From Bacteroidales bacterium (GTDB lineage: Bacteria; Bacteroidota; Bacteroidia; Bacteroidales; UBA932): DNA of 51,785 nt. How positions within the stretch are numbered: position 1 is the stretch's first letter; every line of letters begins with the position of its first letter. Location: assembly GCA_015060205.1 (NCBI GenBank), contig SUYY01000010.1, positions 1 to 51,785 on the forward strand, read 5' to 3'. Below the pieces are notes generated by a model. That model did not search any database. It saw nothing but the letters and a program-made list of their open reading frames with translations, and was not told the DNA's origin. Position numbers and translations under genes: made by a program. This document shows, piece by piece, positions 49,552-51,785 of this stretch.

Positions 49552-50613
49552 ATGCAAGGTCAAGCCTTGGAAAACGGAATAAAACGGAATCTGATGAACG
49601 AGAGTACAAAATCAACCATAGGAAGACTGTTCAGGACATATGTTGTCGATGCGCTCAACTATATGGCAATGGGCCTCTTCTGCTCGCTTATCCTTGGTCT
49701 TATCATCAAGCAGTTAGCCCTGATACCCGGTCTGGACTTTCTTATGGATATTGCAGCACTGCTGCAGTCGGCATCGGTCGTCGGAGGTGCTATCGGTCTG
49801 TCAATAGCCCTTGGACTGAAACGTGCTCCTCTTGTGACCATCTCTGCAGCGGCGGCAGGAGCACTCGGCTATCAGTTCGGAGGTCCTGTCGGGGCATACC
49901 TGACATCCATAATCGCAGTCGAGTCCGGTTCACTCGTATCCAAGCGCACACCGGTCGACATTATCGTCACACCACTCGTTGCGGTTGTCGCAGGAGGTCT
50001 GTTCTCCAAGTATTGCTGTGCTCCCATCAATGAATGGGTGATGTCTCTTGGAGAAATCATCAATCGCGCAACAATGCTCAACCCTTTCATAATGGGAATG
50101 ATCATATCCGTTTCTGTAGGCTGCCTTCTTACTCTTCCCATCAGTTCTGCCGCACTCTGCATATCCATCGGCATCGGAGGTCTGGCAGCAGGAGCAGCAA
50201 CTGCGGGATGCTGCGCTCAGATGATCGGTTTTGCCGTCATAAGTTTCAAGGATAATGGGGTAGGAGGGCTGATATCCCAAGGCTTGGGCACATCAATGCT
50301 GCAGATCGGCAACATAGCCCGCAAACCTGTAATATGGCTTGCTCCGACACTTACATCCGCCATTCTCGGTCCCGTATCCACAATGTGGCTTAAGATGAGC
50401 AACAATGCCTACGGTGCAGGTATGGGTACAGCCGGTCTGGTGGGACCTATAGGATGCTGGGATACAATGGCTGCAACTACAGACCACACACTGCTTCTTG
50501 CCAAGATCATCGGTCTTTACTTCATTGCGCCTGCAATCCTGAGCATGTTCTTCCACCTTATCATGAAGAGACTCCGCTGGGTCAAGGATGGCGACATGAA
50601 ACTGCAGGGATAG
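49552..50613 (+). CDS. PTS EIIC-like (PTS_EIIC_2 family) membrane protein
   Basis: The 353-residue protein has about nine or ten hydrophobic segments rich in Gly and Ala: YMAMGLFCSLILGLIIKQLALIPG, SASVVGGAIGLSIALGLKRAPLVTISAAAAGALGYQFGGPVGAYLTSIIAVESG, PVDIIVTPLVAVVAGGLFSKY, PISSAALCISIGIGGLAAGAATAGCCAQM, and NNAYGAGMGTAGLVGPIGCWDTMA. This matches the PF13303 EIIC family. No EIIA, EIIB, HPr or EI gene is nearby, and PTS is rare in Bacteroidales, so it may work as an orphan transporter. Start 49552 is used; Met15 (49594) is also possible. Confidence 0.8.
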   Translation: MQGQALENGIKRNLMNESTKSTIGRLFRTYVVDALNYMAMGLFCSLILGLIIKQLALIPGLDFLMDIAALLQSASVVGGAIGLSIALGLKRAPLVTISAAAAGALGYQFGGPVGAYLTSIIAVESGSLVSKRTPVDIIVTPLVAVVAGGLFSKYCCAPINEWVMSLGEIINRATMLNPFIMGMIISVSVGCLLTLPISSAALCISIGIGGLAAGAATAGCCAQMIGFAVISFKDNGVGGLISQGLGTSMLQIGNIARKPVIWLAPTLTSAILGPVSTMWLKMSNNAYGAGMGTAGLVGPIGCWDTMAATTDHTLLLAKIIGLYFIAPAILSMFFHLIMKRLRWVKDGDMKLQG

Positions 50614-50697
50614 ACCTTTTTTTTCGGTGTCTCCCCTTCCTGAAAAATTGGTTACACAATATATATTATGTTAACGTGTTCCTGTAGAATTGTTAAC

Positions 50698-50790
50698 TTA
50701 TGCCTCAGGATCTTTGAGAATATAGTCTCCATTCCTGATCAAAAGTCTTCCTTCCGGAATATCAGGAATGATTTTGTCAATGAATGCCAT
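50698..50790 (-). CDS. Tiny 30-residue open frame, unknown
   Basis: ATG 50790 to TAA 50698 encodes a 30-residue acidic peptide that starts MAFIDKIIPDIPEGRLLIRN and ends KDPEA. It follows the truncated toxin on the same strand. It could be a real small protein or the remnant of a lost gene; I recognise no family. Confidence 0.3.
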   Translation of the reverse strand: MAFIDKIIPDIPEGRLLIRNGDYILKDPEA

Positions 50791-50802
50791 AAATGATTAG
50801 TA

Positions 50803-50919
50803 TTAAGTGAATAAAAAAGGCCCCACATCACAACAGTAATGCGAGGCTTTCTTGCTCAACTCCTTAAGGTCCTTCTTTGCGTCGTTAGAAAATACTATTC
50901 TATACATTTCAGTCTTCAT
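50803..50919 (-). pseudogene. Truncated RelE/ParE-type toxin
   Basis: ATG 50919 overlaps the antitoxin stop by 11 bases. The 38-residue product begins MKTEMYRIVFSNDAKKDLKEL, the start of a RelE/ParE-superfamily mRNA interferase or gyrase poison, then goes into unrelated sequence (SHYCCDVGPFLFT) and stops. Full toxins have about 85-100 residues and need C-terminal basic residues, so this one should be inactive. The gene order, antitoxin then toxin with overlap, is standard for type II modules. Confidence 0.6.
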
Positions 50920-51079
50920 TAATCATTCGACTAAGGAAGCCATCAACACTCTCCCCTTCCTCCATTCTATGAACTTTTCCCTGTTCATATTCCTCAATTC
51001 CGCGTCTGATTTTAGCCTCTAAAGTGGTCTGATCAATGAGCGTATCACTTTCTCTCAAAAGTACCAAATTGGTACACAT
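50909..51079 (-). CDS. Probable type II antitoxin (56 residues)
   Basis: The minus-strand frame 51079-50909 encodes a 56-residue acidic protein. Its core TLEAKIRRGIEEYEQGKVHRMEEGESVDGFLSRMINED resembles the C-terminal toxin-binding part of Bacteroidota antitoxins that precede RelE/ParE toxins. The N-terminal 17 residues overlap a 15-bp palindrome and a -7 box, so translation may in fact start further in. It may persist to neutralise toxins elsewhere, or only be a relic. Overlap with the truncated toxin supports the call. Confidence 0.5.
   Translation of the reverse strand: MCTNLVLLRESDTLIDQTTLEAKIRRGIEEYEQGKVHRMEEGESVDGFLSRMINED
51056..51075 (-). promoter_or_regulatory. Palindromic operator and -7 box at the antitoxin start
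   Basis: GTACCAAATTGGTAC (51061-51075) is a perfect 7-1-7 palindrome. It overlaps the minus-strand -7-like box TACTTTTG (51056-51063). Such a palindrome over the promoter is typical of toxin-antitoxin autoregulation. Confidence 0.45.
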
Positions 51080-51156
51080 TTAAAATTTCTTGAGTTGTAA
51101 TATCTATAAAAAAGAGATATATTTACACAGTTAAATCGGGATTTGCCAATAACGAT

Positions 51157-51785
51157 ATGAAACGAATATTGACAATCTTTGCTGTTATAGTATTGTTCAC
51201 ATTTCAGATAAATGCCCAGACCGGTACATGGTCCGGCAAACTTGATGTACAGGGAACTAAACTATCTCTTGTATTTCATCTGGATGGTGATAATCCTACT
51301 ATGGATTCCCCGGATCAGGGAGCGAAAGGGATTCCAATTCAGATCGAAAGGAAGAGTTATGTAGGGCTTACGATCAAGATACCATCGCTAGGAGCCAGTT
51401 ATGAGGGCATATATATGGTACAGCAGGTCGTAGGAACCTTCAAACAAGGTGGACTGTCACTACCTTTGACCCTTATGTCAGGCGAAGATAAACCGAAGCG
51501 TCCCCAGACACCTCAGGGGCAGTTCCCATATACCACAGAGGAAGTCACATTCATGAATGGAGATGTTGCCCTCAATGGTACTCTTGTACTCCCTGAAGGA
51601 TACAGCCGCACTACTCCAGTTCTCATTATGGTAACAGGCAGCGGACAGCAGAACCGTGACGAAGAAATCTTTGAGCATAAGCCATTCGCTGTGATTGCTG
51701 ATGCTCTTGCAAGAGCCGGAATCGCAACCTTGAGATATGACGATAGAGGTTTCAGCGGATATAAAGGAAATATCAACGACTGCAC
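51157..51785 (+). CDS. Secreted alpha/beta hydrolase (5' part, runs off the window)
   Basis: From ATG 51157 the frame is open to the right edge (209 residues). A Sec signal peptide (MKRILTIFAVIVLFTFQINAQ) is followed by a beta domain (TGTWSGKLDVQGTKLSLVFHL, about 22-115) and the start of an alpha/beta hydrolase domain (LNGTLVLPEGY, PVLIMVTGSGQQNRDEE, FAVIADALARAGIATLRYDDRGFSG). This two-part layout is common in Bacteroidota periplasmic hydrolases annotated as serine aminopeptidase/S9-like. The nucleophile Ser motif lies beyond the window, so activity cannot be judged. A near-match box TATATTTA lies at 51118-51125. Confidence 0.85.
   Translation, partial: MKRILTIFAVIVLFTFQINAQTGTWSGKLDVQGTKLSLVFHLDGDNPTMDSPDQGAKGIPIQIERKSYVGLTIKIPSLGASYEGIYMVQQVVGTFKQGGLSLPLTLMSGEDKPKRPQTPQGQFPYTTEEVTFMNGDVALNGTLVLPEGYSRTTPVLIMVTGSGQQNRDEEIFEHKPFAVIADALARAGIATLRYDDRGFSGYKGNINDC

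Noticed and set aside
1..51785. CRISPR arrays, tRNA, rRNA and self-splicing introns
   Set aside because: I found no regularly spaced direct repeats, cloverleaf-like sequences or rRNA segments on either strand by reading; a covariance-model scan would be needed to exclude small RNAs.

Overview
The window looks like a chromosomal segment of a gut-type Bacteroidales bacterium (phylum Bacteroidota); I cannot fix the genus. The evidence is two SusC/SusD pairs with BACON-domain lipoproteins, a TamL-type Omp85 lipoprotein, a DUF4080 radical SAM enzyme, menaquinone genes (menA tail, menG), and many TAnnTTTG -7 boxes of the Bacteroidota primary sigma factor just upstream of genes.

Layout. 1-178: 3' end of menA. 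255-1060: a scar with a decayed 5' greA copy that runs directly into an IS4-family transposase remnant. 1161-4188: an accessory cassette of five unrecognised genes, one broken by a frameshift and two with transmembrane segments. 4802-6194: glycerate kinase and a partner GntP permease reduced to its two ends. 6375-11444: the intact greA, then menG, an NCS2 nucleobase permease, a radical SAM enzyme and a DUF1232 protein on the minus strand. 11599-18205: a compact plus-strand operon. 18213-32947: a minus-strand polysaccharide utilisation locus. 33119-50613: mostly housekeeping and envelope genes. 50698-51079: toxin-antitoxin remnants. 51157-end: 5' part of a secreted alpha/beta hydrolase.

The most interesting unit is 11599-18205. 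It joins a RelA/SpoT-synthetase-like protein, an ABC permease with a fused partial binding lobe, an ABC ATPase with an RsbW-like C-terminal tail, a STAS anti-anti-sigma protein, an NMT1/THI5-like binding protein, a membrane dCache-HAMP-SpoIIE phosphatase and an RsbW-like kinase. No sigma factor is present. The natural reading, which is inference, is that partner switching acts on the transporter itself: kinase and phosphatase set STAS phosphorylation, and STAS docks on the ATPase tail. A nearby NCS2 permease carries a similar degenerate RsbW-like tail, so the idea may extend to two transporters.

The polysaccharide locus (SusC/D, SusC/D, two BACON surface proteins, GH16_3, GH13) probably targets a beta-1,3-glucan such as laminarin; the GH13 gene has its own promoter and may be a separate unit for alpha-glucan. 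I saw no CRISPR array, rRNA or tRNA. The left 7 kb and the right end carry most of the gene decay.
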